64,000 nt of DNA from Nectonema munidae (lineage: Eukaryota; Nematomorpha; Nectonematoida; Nectonematidae). A model generated the notes under the pieces. The model was not told where the DNA came from, ran no database searches, and saw only the letters and a list, made by a program, of their open reading frames with translations. Shown one piece after another: positions 13,301-21,140 of this stretch. The position numbers were made by a program, and so were the translations under genes. The stretch covers positions 124,001 to 188,000 of the forward strand of contig JAUIRK010000134.1 of assembly GCA_030549495.1 (NCBI GenBank), in the 5' to 3' direction. Numbering within the stretch: the first letter of the stretch is position 1; each line of letters begins with the position of its first letter.

Positions 13301-15372
13301 TTGAATACAAATGGTCCACCTAATTCAATTGCAATCGTATTGGTGCTGTCAAAACACACTTCCAGCATAAATTTCGATCTTGTTCGGGTGTATAAGGTCC
13401 AGTTGGAAAAATTTAGACGTGGCCAAAACTAAAAAAATATCCAATCATAGATGTGATTTAAAAAATTAAGAATGTGTGTGTGTGTGTGTGTCTTTCAATC
13501 AAAGTTGATATTTGTTGATAGGGATACAACGAAAGATTATTCCTTTTTTAGTTAGAAGCACAGATCGACCAGTTGTTGGTTTGTAGGCGCAAGATGGCGT
13601 CTATCGATCCTGAATCAAGTGAAATACCACTGATCTCCCATCTCAAAGCGAATGAACCAAAATCGTCACACCTGAACTCCAAGTTACTCCAAGCTAAAGC
13701 TCGCGCTGAGTCCCTCCTTCTCAACAATGAAAAGTCATCCTCCATTTTGTCTGAAAATGCTGAACCTAATCTTAGCTCTGTAACTCTTCTCTATCCCTCC
13801 ACTCCAAACATAAGACGCCTGACTTCTTAAATATTTAGAAAAAAGGCCTAGCAGATATGATGGCTGAAAAATTGAACGCGAAGTTGAATTATTTCCAAAA
13901 AAAGAATGTTATAAAAGGCGACGGCGATCCTTTAGCGCCTAACTCGCTCGATGAAATGGAGTCTGCTTCTTTGAACAACTTCAAGAAGAAGTACATTGAA
14001 GAAATTGATATAAATGACTTTCCCCAAAAAGTTAGATGGAGGATCAGTTTAAAGGTTTCATTTTGATTACCTCCATTTTTTATAAACACCGTTCTCCCTG
14101 CCCCATATGTGATTTGAAAATTAAATTTAAAAACTATTTAAAATTTACTCAATTCCACGTCTTTTTTATTATATTATTTTAAAAGACTTGTTTGAGTTGT
14201 GATTAGACTATCCTTTTTTTGTTTCAATGGTAAGTCTTTCAATGAATATTTAAAATCTTTTTTTTTAATTAATTTCCCGTTCATTTGATATAATAATGAA
14301 TCCGAGGTTGAGTTATAAGTTGACCAGATGCAGAAATGTGGTCCCGGATTTAAAAAGAGGAGCACAAATTTTTCACTAGGGCAAATATTTTTATTTGCAA
14401 CTAATAACTAAGAAAGAATTCCCTATAATTTAAAAATTTTAATGTTTTCATCGGAATCATAGTTTGAATGTTTTAAAATTTCTAATGCTTGAAAAATTTC
14501 TGCAATGTTTTTCTGTGTAATTTCTTTTTTCGTAGTTGGTGTCTGATTCTTCGTAAAATTTCTGAGAATGAACGTTGAGAAGGTCGTTTTCATCAAGTTC
14601 TTCTTCTGAATGAGAATTCAATAACGCATTGAAACAACAATGCCAATTTGCGTGCTGAATTCATTGAAATTACTGCCGGAGTGTGATAGGATGCGAGCCC
14701 ACACAGCTTCCATGTTGTTCGAAGTAACTTCCTACCACGAATTGTGAATATTTTCAATCGCATCTCTTACTTTGTACTTATTCCAAAATTCCCTAAGGAA
14801 GATTCACTTTTCTCCGGTTGATGGATCAATTGCTTGTTTAAAAGTTCTTCTAAGATAATAAGCTTCCTTGATCCATTGGTTGTAGAATGGATGTTTTATT
14901 TGGGGTTAGGAAAACAACTTTGACATTTTTAGTTAAATCACTGAGAAATAGATTTACTTTTTTGAAATTTTTTACTATTATTATTATTTTTGCGCTCTCT
15001 GATCACATGCTACAATTCGTCATTTCAGTCCACAATAGATGAGATTTGTGAACTTACAGGAGCTTCGATAACCGTGCGAGGAGTTCATAAACCGCCCAGC
15101 AAATCTCAAAAGAACAACAAAGGAGGAAATTCTGCAGATTCTTCCACTGCACCCACAATCCCAATCATTGAAGAGCGCAGACTACATCTTTACTTGGAGT
15201 CGTCTGACGAAATGGCGCTTTCTCTGGGCAGAGCTGAAATCAAGAGAATCCTGAAGGAAGAGCTGATGAAGGCGGTATTTCATTCTTTTGTTCCCTTTCT
15301 CATCTTGTTCTCTTTACTCTGTTTCAGCAATTGGAGCAAAGTGGATCAAAAGGAAGATACAAACTCTTTTGA
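1146..15372 (+). CDS. DDX46: DDX46/Prp5 ATP-dependent RNA helicase, C-terminal half (9 exons)
   Basis: Exons are 1146-1310, 6096-6335, 6934-7037, 7111-7273, 9154-9312, 13552-13779, 13839-14054, 15029-15274 and 15328-15372. They total 1,566 nt, read through in one frame and end in TGA. Visible helicase motifs are III (FSATFP), IV (VIVFVDKQ), V (TSVAARGLD) and VI (YVHRCGRTGRAG). Motifs Q, I and II (DEAD) must lie upstream of the window. After the helicase core come the family landmarks [22 protein letters not shown], DINDFPQ..RW, a KH-like domain ([11 protein letters not shown]) and the extreme C-terminus GSKGRYKLF. Known role of the family: remodels U2 snRNP at the branch site during prespliceosome assembly, in the nucleus. 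The acidic tail after GFKFDE (NDSDEDD) matches vertebrate DDX46. All introns are GT/AG. An unrelated receptor gene lies inside intron 5 on the same strand. The family assignment is very secure. Confidence 0.96.
2180..3400 (-). mobile_element. Decayed hAT-like (ZBED/BED-finger) transposase
   Basis: Read on the minus strand, fragments in several frames line up in order with ZBED-type transposases. A BED finger ([12 protein letters not shown] then KLKRHLE) lies near 3290-3357, a short piece ([11 protein letters not shown]) near 2976, and the well-known [17 protein letters not shown] block near 2705-2752, followed by [14 protein letters not shown]-terminal piece ([11 protein letters not shown]) is near 2420. 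Frameshifts and stops are frequent, so it is a fossil. It lies antisense in DDX46 intron 1. No terminal repeats were found. Confidence 0.7.
4950..5190 (-). mobile_element. Possible LINE C-terminal remnant
   Basis: The minus strand encodes [16 protein letters not shown], resembling the C...HILF.C motif near the end of several LINE reverse transcriptases, with a CxxC-like CCNC upstream. A 12-bp tandem duplication (gtcctttcaagt twice) sits at about 4950. No other LINE part is visible, so the call is weak. Confidence 0.3.
6096..6335 (+). CDS. DDX46: DDX46 exon b (RecA2 start, motif IV)
   Basis: Follows a tttttcag acceptor and opens [14 protein letters not shown]. It carries [19 protein letters not shown] and the [14 protein letters not shown] stretch, then NGNVCIL before gtatgt. 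It has 80 whole codons. The preceding intron (1311-6095) is 4.8 kb long and holds transposon debris. Confidence 0.95.
6336..6933. other. DDX46 intron 2, no embedded feature seen
   Basis: AT-rich intron between GT at 6336 and the ttatttcag acceptor. I see no coding or repeat signal. Confidence 0.6.
6934..7037 (+). CDS. DDX46: DDX46 exon c (motif V and start of motif VI)
   Basis: Encodes [20 protein letters not shown] and [15 protein letters not shown], ending two bases into a Gly codon before gtaatg. Motif VI begins here and finishes in the next exon. The human protein has Ala where this one has Cys in HRCGR. Confidence 0.95.
7111..7273 (+). CDS. DDX46: DDX46 exon d (motif VI to end of RecA2)
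   Basis: A 73-bp intron precedes it, with acceptor ttgtattcag. The first base completes the Gly codon, giving [16 protein letters not shown] and then [18 protein letters not shown] before gtacac. Without splicing, the reading frame on either side would run into the introns. Confidence 0.95.
7400..7700 (+). mobile_element. LINE C-terminal remnant in DDX46 intron 4
   Basis: An open stretch at 7466-7587 encodes [20 protein letters not shown], then [18 protein letters not shown]. This is the FGHV...GRP...D block that ends many LINE reverse transcriptases. The reading frame is broken on both sides and no RT core is present. Confidence 0.6.
8093..8135. mobile_element. Solitary hAT-type terminal sequence
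   Basis: The sequence ends ctggatccgccactg; its reverse complement, CAGTGGCGGATCCAG, is the kind of end seen on many hAT elements. No matching opposite end or 8-bp duplication was found, so this is a truncated remnant at best. Confidence 0.35.
8491..8781 (-). CDS. Unrecognised 96-aa ORF in DDX46 intron 4
   Basis: An open frame with ATG and stop encodes [20 protein letters not shown], a hydrophobic middle ([20 protein letters not shown]) and [14 protein letters not shown] at the end. I recognise no family. The composition is less AT-biased than the flanks and reads like real protein. It could be one exon, the relic of a mobile element, or chance. No splice partners were identified on this strand. 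Confidence 0.3.
   Translation of the reverse strand: MRQFKNVGKKLMKTLQLIYSSMMSQSMLPNYSFLASSANYHRFAFRAVLCVLFALQWIMEINYLRKDPIKFPDFQNIDFSQACGDRVLILNKRRCL
9154..9312 (+). CDS. DDX46: DDX46 exon e (GFKFDE and acidic segment)
   Basis: Acceptor ...ttactcag. It encodes [20 protein letters not shown] followed by [19 protein letters not shown], ending ASE before gtaagc. The SGFSGKGFKFDE block is a hallmark of DDX46. Confidence 0.93.
9745..10050. mobile_element. Non-autonomous hAT element (MITE) with 8-bp target duplication
   Basis: The ends are CAGGGTTTTTCAAA at 9753 and TTTGAAAAACGCTG ending at 10042: 14-bp inverted repeats with one mismatch. They are flanked on both sides by the identical 8-mer GTTTACAC (9745-9752 and 10043-10050). 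CAG.G ends plus an 8-bp duplication are diagnostic of hAT. The 290-bp body has no coding capacity. It sits in DDX46 intron 5. Confidence 0.88.
10972..11084. mobile_element. Possible pogo/Tc1-like MITE end or short element
   Basis: The right part (gacttatccgactctgg then gttttcgagagtttactg) reads in reverse as CAGTAAACTCTCG, as in pogo/Tigger termini, and is followed by TA. A TA-CAG also starts at 10972, giving a 109-bp body, but the left end matches the right only weakly. Treat the left boundary as uncertain. Confidence 0.35.
11469..11476 (+). promoter_or_regulatory. TATA-like element upstream of 7TM gene A
   Basis: A TATATAT run in gaatatatatctcct, about 230 bp before the start codon, is preserved in the paralogous segment, as is the following catttcaatggcgcga. 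Conservation between two otherwise diverged flanks makes it a reasonable core-promoter candidate. The transcription start is not known. Confidence 0.35.
11700..12605 (+). CDS. Intronless 7TM receptor (rhodopsin-like GPCR), copy A
   Basis: 301 aa without introns, nested in DDX46 intron 5 on the same strand. Seven hydrophobic segments lie at about 6-34, 43-67, 76-107, 120-140, 163-189, 216-240 and 248-275. Class A signs: Asn25 in TM1 (LLNGLVL), Cys77 at the top of TM3 and Cys158 in the second outer loop (likely disulphide), Pro177 in TM5, and DPIIF at 263-267 in place of NPxxY. Missing: the TM2 Asp (VAQL instead) and a DRY motif after TM3. The outer N-terminus is only about six residues, with no signal peptide. 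The third inner loop is basic (KRSRNK). The gene is clearly GC-richer than its surroundings. A chemoreceptor or orphan role is inference; the ligand is unknown. The 85%-identical paralogue lies at 56.4 kb. Confidence 0.88.
   Translation: MYSTFPYILIPILDHVISCLGVLLNGLVLFIFSLSPKLRTPRNAVVLSISVAQLCKCLFLSGFRAFHFLGFPLIHLCGLYLHTLAFLHFFLNYAVLLLSLIHFLAFVLPNTFRLLFAISRIRLALATILLMDLLCVLMPLRLFQRDAFYHDGSKYVLCYSQVQLFDVLIFLFSVVVPLLGVIALTVCILHRQKKFYSRAFKRSRNKDQLRRENFYGFVLTLLTNVNMLVFQMPFLIAYFAEVKKNTWYYTLLVVLFNSTRLTDPIIFAILNVTFLDQIRKIRFLKPKLANDYKKDRILTLS
12741..12746 (+). terminator. Polyadenylation signal of 7TM gene A (putative)
   Basis: AATAAA lies about 135 bp after the stop and is followed by T-rich sequence. 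The paralogue has an AATAAA at an equivalent distance. Confidence 0.45.
13473..13491. repeat. (TG)n microsatellite
   Basis: An unbroken run of TG units just upstream of DDX46 exon f. Confidence 0.9.
13552..13779 (+). CDS. DDX46: DDX46 exon f (linker with conserved coil)
   Basis: The acceptor tccttttttag gives [19 protein letters not shown] in phase 0. Two nearby AG dinucleotides (13555, 13558) would break the frame. The IDEQI-like start matches DDX46; the rest ([15 protein letters not shown]) is poorly conserved. The exon ends LSS before gtaact. The open frame runs past this donor, but a 59-bp intron joins it correctly to the conserved next block. Confidence 0.88.
13839..14054 (+). CDS. DDX46: DDX46 exon g ([10 protein letters not shown] block)
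   Basis: After the short intron (acceptor atatttag) it encodes [20 protein letters not shown] and later [19 protein letters not shown], ending before gtttca. Both blocks match the human protein (AEQLAEKINAKLNY; LEINDFPQTARWKV). Confidence 0.92.
14290..14970 (-). mobile_element. Decayed pogo/Tigger transposase in DDX46 intron 7
   Basis: The minus strand carries, in order, [20 protein letters not shown] (near 14880-14940), then [21 protein letters not shown] sequence, [19 protein letters not shown] and a tail rich in acidic residues. These are the C-terminal landmarks of pogo/Tigger/jerky DDE transposases (PPNTTSLIQPMDQG; AYYxRRTF). The reading frame shifts and has stops. The N-terminal half is missing: the fossil stops about 60 bp before DDX46 exon h. 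Confidence 0.72.
15029..15274 (+). CDS. DDX46: DDX46 exon h (KH-like domain)
   Basis: Acceptor catttcag. It encodes [20 protein letters not shown], a Ser/Asn-rich loop ([15 protein letters not shown]), then [20 protein letters not shown] and [12 protein letters not shown]. This is the KH-like RNA-binding fold found near the end of Prp5/DDX46. The loop is longer than in the human protein. Confidence 0.93.
15328..15372 (+). CDS. DDX46: DDX46 terminal exon
   Basis: A 53-bp intron (15275-15327, acceptor gtttcag) precedes this exon, which encodes [14 protein letters not shown] and a TGA. Human DDX46 ends KGRYKVL, so the terminus is certain although the exon is only 14 codons. Confidence 0.93.
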   Translation, partial: QLEQSGSKGRYKLF

Positions 15373-15445
15373 GTGTCCTCAAATTTTCCTTTAAACTTCT
15401 GCATACTCTGAACTTTGTAACATAGTTTTCATTCTATCATTGATG

Positions 15446-15451
15446 AATAAA
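15446..15451 (+). terminator. Polyadenylation signal of DDX46 (putative)
   Basis: AATAAA lies 74 bases after the DDX46 stop codon and is followed by T- and GT-rich sequence (cgttgtgtgt). It is the first such hexamer downstream. Confidence 0.6.
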
Positions 15452-16925
15452 GAGATTAGACATTTTATCGTTGTGTGTATTTTTGGTCGGGATTAGGGTT
15501 ATGAGAATTGATGCATCGTAACCCGTACCCTACCACCATAAGAGGCAGAGGAAGCGATATGCAACAAAAATATATAGTAACCTATCTATGCAAAAATTTT
15601 AAAAATAGTTTTTTTGCAAATGACCTCCGATAAAAGTTGTGGATATATAATGTTCTGTTATTATTATTATTATTTATACATACATATGTCACTTTTTTTC
15701 GTAAAACTTGATGTTTATATCTTTTTCAAAAGTTGTTCAAATTTTTGATATGAGGTTCCCTTTTTATATCTTAACAGCTATTCAAAGTTTGGTTGTTTAC
15801 ATTTCGTCAAAAAAGTTATAAGCGCTCAAAGTTTTTTACAAAAAGATAATATATAGCTGGCTCTACCTTTTTCAGCTTATAAATCCCTCAGAAGCTTTGC
15901 CAAGTTATCGATATATATATATTAAAAATGCAGCATAACGTCTAACCAACACTAGGTTCATCTTAAATTTTCAAACATCCTCCTAAAATCTTACATTCGC
16001 ACATACCCCGCTCTTGCGGAATCTTTTTGGGGAACCATCAAAATACAACAAGTTTAATCTACCACTCGACACCCCTAATCCAAGATTCCAAAACATCTTC
16101 TCCTCATAAAAGCCGCACCACACAATCTTACCTAAAAATTCACCAACATACACACAGTAAAAATCCAAAATACTATAAAGTAATATAACGGTCATCTCAA
16201 ACTCCTCAAGAAACTAAACTCAACCCAAACATAGGGTTAGGAAATTTAATGTTTAATTAATTGACAGCGGTTTCTAATTTTAAAAGGCATGCATCGATAT
16301 ATTTACTTTATTTAGAACCCATGAAGATGCAAATTATCTCAAAATTACTATAAATACCCGGAAAATGATTAAATATAAAATTGATTTATAACTAATTCAA
16401 CCAATCATCGATCAATGTCCTTTTTATGGAACGCATCGCAATCTATTATATAAAAAAATCAATTTAAAACCTTTAAATTCTCATGATCTTTTAAGAAAAA
16501 GTTTTGATGAGCCACAAGAAAAGGTAGGAAAGAAACATTTTTTTAAAAAAGCTTAAATAAAACTTTTATACAGTATTTTTTGAGCTTGCTCTCAGCTTTG
16601 TCATGTACTTACACCACCCAGAAAGCATCTAAATTCCACAGTTTACGCCCACATAACGAACCTCACCCTAGCCCAAACGACATCAACGCTCATTCAACGG
16701 AAAGGTTTTCTCCGCCTTCACAGATAACCGAGACGTCAAATGGTGGGCCCATCTGTGACAACCACTGTTTAGGTTTGACAATAAAAGCATCTTAATTTAA
16801 AACAAGTCGCTTTTTTAAATTTCTTAAAAAATATTCTCAAATCTTTTATGCGAATCACAAAATTTTGAGAAGTTTAAGCAAGTTTTAGTTCTATCTCAAG
16901 GAGACAAATATTTTATATATATACA
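15452..16925. other. Intergenic, C-rich tracts, no gene recognised
   Basis: AT-rich sequence downstream of DDX46. Two stretches (about 15,990-16,230 and 16,590-16,780) are notably rich in C and poor in G on this strand. They give short ORFs on each strand that I do not recognise. Confidence 0.5.
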
Positions 16926-17060
16926 ATGGGACGTGAGTAAGGTTGGCTAGAATCTGTGTTTGATATCTCAAGGTCTCGGGTTCGAATCCACCCTCCAGCT
17001 ACTTACTCATAGTTTGATGAAAACAACAGGGTACCTTTGTCTTTACACATAAAGTGCATT
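16926..17060 (+). repeat. tRNA-derived SINE (gtgagtaaggttgg family)
   Basis: The head gggacgtgagtaaggttgg is followed by a strong B box, GGGTTCGAATCC (16978-16989), and a tail, tttgatgaaaac...gggtacctttgt. The same head and tail occur at 33,074. It abuts the LINE fragment that follows. Confidence 0.7.
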
Positions 17061-17109
17061 ATTCTTTTATTTATTAACACATACTAATTTGTAAGGGTTG
17101 ATTTATTTG

Positions 17110-18181
17110 AATTGGCATATTTCGTTCTGTGCTGTTCAATGATTTGCAGATGATAGTTTGTCACCAGTTTGTCACCGTGAACGGCCATATTTCAAATTCA
17201 AGTAGAGTGACTAGTGGTGTTATCCAAGGTAGTGTGAAAAATTGTTTGCCGATGATCTTAAAATGTACTGTGAATCAACTAACAAATCTAAACTACAACT
17301 TCAAGCCGACCTTTTTACTTTATACCAATGGTGTCACACTTGGCGTATAGATTTAAACTTTTCTAAATGTTATCATTTACAAATTGGTTTAAATAATAGC
17401 GTCACTTACTACATATTACCGCACAAATGAACGATTTAGGAATTATTATTGATGATGCTCTCAAATTTAAACCTCAATTTTCAAAAATCATCTCCAAAGC
17501 TTACTCTATATTCCATTTAGTTCTTCGATATTTATCTTCCATTGAAGCCGAGATAGCTAAACCTATGTATAAAGCTTTGATACGACCCATCCTTGAGTAC
17601 GGTAATGTTATAGCGCAACCTACCTGCATAAAAAACATGAAAGCTTTGGAGAAAGTACAGCAACATATAACCAAAAGAATGAAAGGCCTCAAAGAACTGC
17701 ACTATAAAGAACGATTGAAGACTCTGTCCTTACCACTTCTGTCATACAGATATAAAAGAAACGACATGATACCAGTATTTAACATCATAAATAAAAACAT
17801 TCATGTTATTCGTGATATCCTACCCCCATTTTCTTCAAGATTTCAAAAAACTCATCAGTACAAATTTATAAAAAGCCGACACAAAAAGCACTTCCGCAGA
17901 AACTTTTCTTCTAACAGAATTATCAACGACTGGAACAGCCTTCTCGCCTATGTAGTGAACTCTCCTACTAAGCAACGCCTTGAGCACTTCTGGAAAGATA
18001 AGATGTATACTCCTTTCTAGCTTAGTAACTCGGGATATCCTACTTTTCTTATATTAACCTTTTTTCCATAATTCTCACTTATATTATTCTCGATCAGTTT
18101 AGTTATTCTTTTCCTTAAATTGATGCGATCATTACGGGTAAATTTGCCTTTCTATTCGCTTAATAAATTATGTTATGTTAT
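17110..18181 (+). mobile_element. 5'-truncated LINE (Jockey/CR1/L2-like), 3' part
   Basis: Reverse-transcriptase pieces appear in order: VNGHISNSS..TSGVIQGSV (near 17,175-17,235), FADDLKMY (17,242), then a 197-codon open C-terminus (17,427-18,020) with RPILEYGNVIAQP, LEKVQQ, ERLKTLSLPLLSYRYKRNDM and NDWNSLL. The usual 20 or so residues between QGSV and FADD are deleted. The element ends in a short tandem tail (ttatgttatgttatg), as CR1/L2 types do. It is inactive. Confidence 0.82.
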
Positions 18182-18184
18182 GAT

Positions 18185-19500
18185 ACTGTTTCATCTTCAT
18201 CTTTAGTTAGTGAAGAATTATACTCTTGAATAAGAGATATACTTTTTTCAGCAGTTAATCCATAACTTCCATTGCTTTCCCACGTTATTGGACTTGAAAT
18301 ATTAAGAACATTAAAAAATGCAAAAGATTTTCAAGAGAATAGAACTTTGCTCACTTGAACCATTTTTGCATAGCTTCTACTATTGCTATCGAGTAAAGCA
18401 GAAACAACAAATTCTTCACTCAAATGTCATAAATGGTTTGAAAACTTGGTTAGTGCTATTTTTTGAAATTTTGGTACTCAAGAAGATTCTGCAAAAAATT
18501 TAAGTCATTCTGAGGAGCAAAAACTACATCAGTTGCTGGAAACCTTTTTTCATATGATGTAAACTTAAATTGGTGAGAAAATAAAGTTATTTGAAGGAAT
18601 TTTTTCAGATAAAATAACAATAAGCTTTAAAAATTCTTTGTAATTCTCCTCCCTTGCATGACATTTACTCAACTGAGTAGTAGCAAAAGTAGCAACTTCT
18701 TCTTTAACATCATTGATTGCAAAGTTAATTGTTTCATTCGCTAACAAACTTTGATAAGAAGATTGTGAAAAGCGTTCCATTGATGTTGAAATCTTTTGAA
18801 CAAAGCAGCATCGATACCAATAGAAGATTTAAAAGCAGTATTTACAGCTGTTGTATCAAAACAAAGAGCTTTTACATTTTCAACAATATTCCAACTTTAT
18901 AATGCTTCTACCATAACATTTGCTTGTGCGATGATTCCAGCTCCAGAAATTAGTTTTGGAACTCCTAATACTTTTTCTGATTTGTAACCTGAAACTACAA
19001 CATGGAAGACGATCTACTTGAGTTATTTTTGGCAAAGCATTCAAAATTTTTCCATCCCAATGAATGCACCATGAGCAAACTCTCAAAATTATTAGATTGT
19101 TTGAGTTTTTCAAAAAAAAAATTCTGTACTGACGTCGTGGTCTAGGTATTCAAGATCTAACAACATTATAATTTTTGACATCAAAGCCAAGCTTTTTAAT
19201 TGTTGCTCTTCTGTCTGAACTTTTTGTTCTAACTAAAGTAATTGCTAAATCTAGATAAGTAATTTTTTACGAGCTCTTTTACTCACTTTGAAAATTTCTT
19301 TTTGACTGCTTTTATAACTTTCACGGGGATAAGGCATCTTCACTTTCATTTTCAAGCTCTAAAACTTCTCTCACTTTTTGATCTTCCAAATTTATCTTTT
19401 CTCTACAATCAATTTCAGCTTGTTTTCTTTTTTCTTAGCGTCTGATTTATCTAGAGATCCTAAACAACCTTGACGATCTTTTTTCTTTGAGCAATTAAAA
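18185..19500 (-). mobile_element. Decayed DDE-like transposase (HWDGK / CFDTT family)
   Basis: On the minus strand, broken frames carry in order DLAITLVRTKSSDRRA (near 19,240), IHWDGKIL..ITQVDRLP (near 19,050), LGVPKLISGAGIIAQA (near 18,950), VKALCFDTTAVNT (near 18,860), VFAPQNDLNFLQNLLEYQ (near 18,510) and HLSEEFVVSALLDSN (near 18,410). I recognise this order (HWDGK, vPKL.sGtG, CFDTT.sNT, AP.nDL, HLwyLSEElv.lALfD) from a large repeated protein family in arthropods and cnidarians. I believe it is transposase-derived, but I cannot place it in a superfamily. It has many frame breaks. The upstream 19,300-19,850 may be its lysine- and glutamate-rich N-terminal part. Confidence 0.65.
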
Positions 19501-19959
19501 ATGTTCTATCTTCATCAATTTTGATTAGATTGAGAGCACGCTCATGCGCGATGTCAAATAAATTATCTAATTGCTCAACAAATAATTTTTTTCTTTTGTG
19601 AGAAAGTGTTTCCTGAAGAATTCTCAAAAAAAATTTCTAACTGTTTGATAGCATGTTGTTCTCGTCGAAGTGAAATTCTCAATTTGTTCCAAAATAATGA
19701 AACTTCTGAATGACAGATTTAAAAACTTGTCTGATTGAACGGTAATTTTGCACCAGTTATTTGCATTTCTTCAAACCCAAATAAAAGACTTGCTTCTAGT
19801 TCTAGTAATCTTAGATTCAGACAGCTGCTTTTAAGGCATTTCAATATAAATTTTAAATATTACTCCTAAAAATAAAGAAAATATGATAAACTAACTTTTT
19901 CTTAATAATTTTTTACATGTAGCTATAAAAAAAAAAGAAAATCAAAAAGCATTATAAAA

Positions 19960-21140
19960 TTGTTTGAACAAGAGTGAGAGAAGGAAACGATGAACAACTT
20001 GAGAGGGAAGGTGATCAAAAGAAAATTTTAACAGCAACTAAGATCGGTGTAGAAAATTGGGAAATTTTGAATTGGTCTGAGTTATCAAAACTGCTTTTGA
20101 TGCCCATATGTGAAGATTTAATCACTATCAAGATAATTTTAACTGAATTTGACCATCTTTTTCCTTTGGTGTCAAAGAGCGGGTTTTTTAGAATATGAAG
20201 TGGAAAACTTTTTGTAGTTGAACTATGAACGTCACTAATGATATCATCTGGAAAAAAAATTTTGAACTAGGATTGGTTGGCAAATATTCAGACTGAATAC
20301 CCGATAATGAAATACAAGATGCTGATAAAAGAGCTTAGTATCATTAAAATGATTCTCTTAGGAAAACAGGTTTCTTTGAACACAGGTTGTAGAAAATTAA
20401 TTTTTGATGAAAGTAGAGGTACCAAGGAAGGATCATCATAGAATGAATATCAAAATTACATACTGTATAAAGTATAGAAGATATGACGTAGAGAGAGATT
20501 ACGAGCCGGTAACGAATTTGTAGCCAAAACGATGGAGGTCCTATCGAAATAAATAATAATTTACTGGCAGGTAAACAATATAGTGTGAATTAAATACTAA
20601 AAGTTGGTTTATTAACAGAAAGACTGCAATTAGGAATTATTTTGAAGTTCTTTCATATATTTGACATTGATTGACAAGTTTGATTGATTTTTTGACACAT
20701 TTTGATACTATATTATATACGTGTAACTCACAAGCATATTTGAATATTGGTATATATTTGTAGAAATCTTTTTATAAGTATTTCAATAACATTTTGATTT
20801 TGATATGAGCTGTCATTTAAATCATTTTTTGACAGGTTTAAGTGATTTTCATAAAAATGAACATCACCAATGCATTCAGTATATTTGAAAATAGGTGTAA
20901 ATATGCGTAAAAAACTTTTTATAAGTGTTTCAATAAAAATTTTAATTTTGATAGCTATCATATTTAAATCATTTTTTTTGACACCCAAATTTTTAAAATA
21001 CAAATACTTTTTTGCGAGAAGTATGAAAATACCATGTGGGTGCATTCTTAAAAGTATCAAAATAGATATTTTTTCAAAAAAAATTGAGTTTCATAAATCA
21101 GGTTTCATAAATGTCATATGGGTGTTATACACGTTGATAT
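19960..21140 (+). repeat. Compound interspersed repeat, copy A
   Basis: It matches the reverse complement of about 62,160-63,480 along most of its length. Shared blocks include tgaac(a/g)tcac(t/g)aatgat, ggatcatcatagaatg, tacatactgtata, agccaaaacgatg.aggtcctatcg and aaaagttggttta. Its second half holds at least two 105-bp units (about 20,735-20,842 and 20,879-20,985) with the core cttt.tataagt.tttcaata. Shared residues NxS(E/D)LSKxxxMPICE and LxTIKI hint at an old coding region near 20,080-20,140. No terminal repeats are evident and the family is unknown. Confidence 0.7.

Noticed and set aside
13780-13830. Read-through of DDX46 exon f to the in-frame stop
   Set aside because: A 59-bp GT/AG intron restores the conserved [10 protein letters not shown] block, so the stop is intronic.
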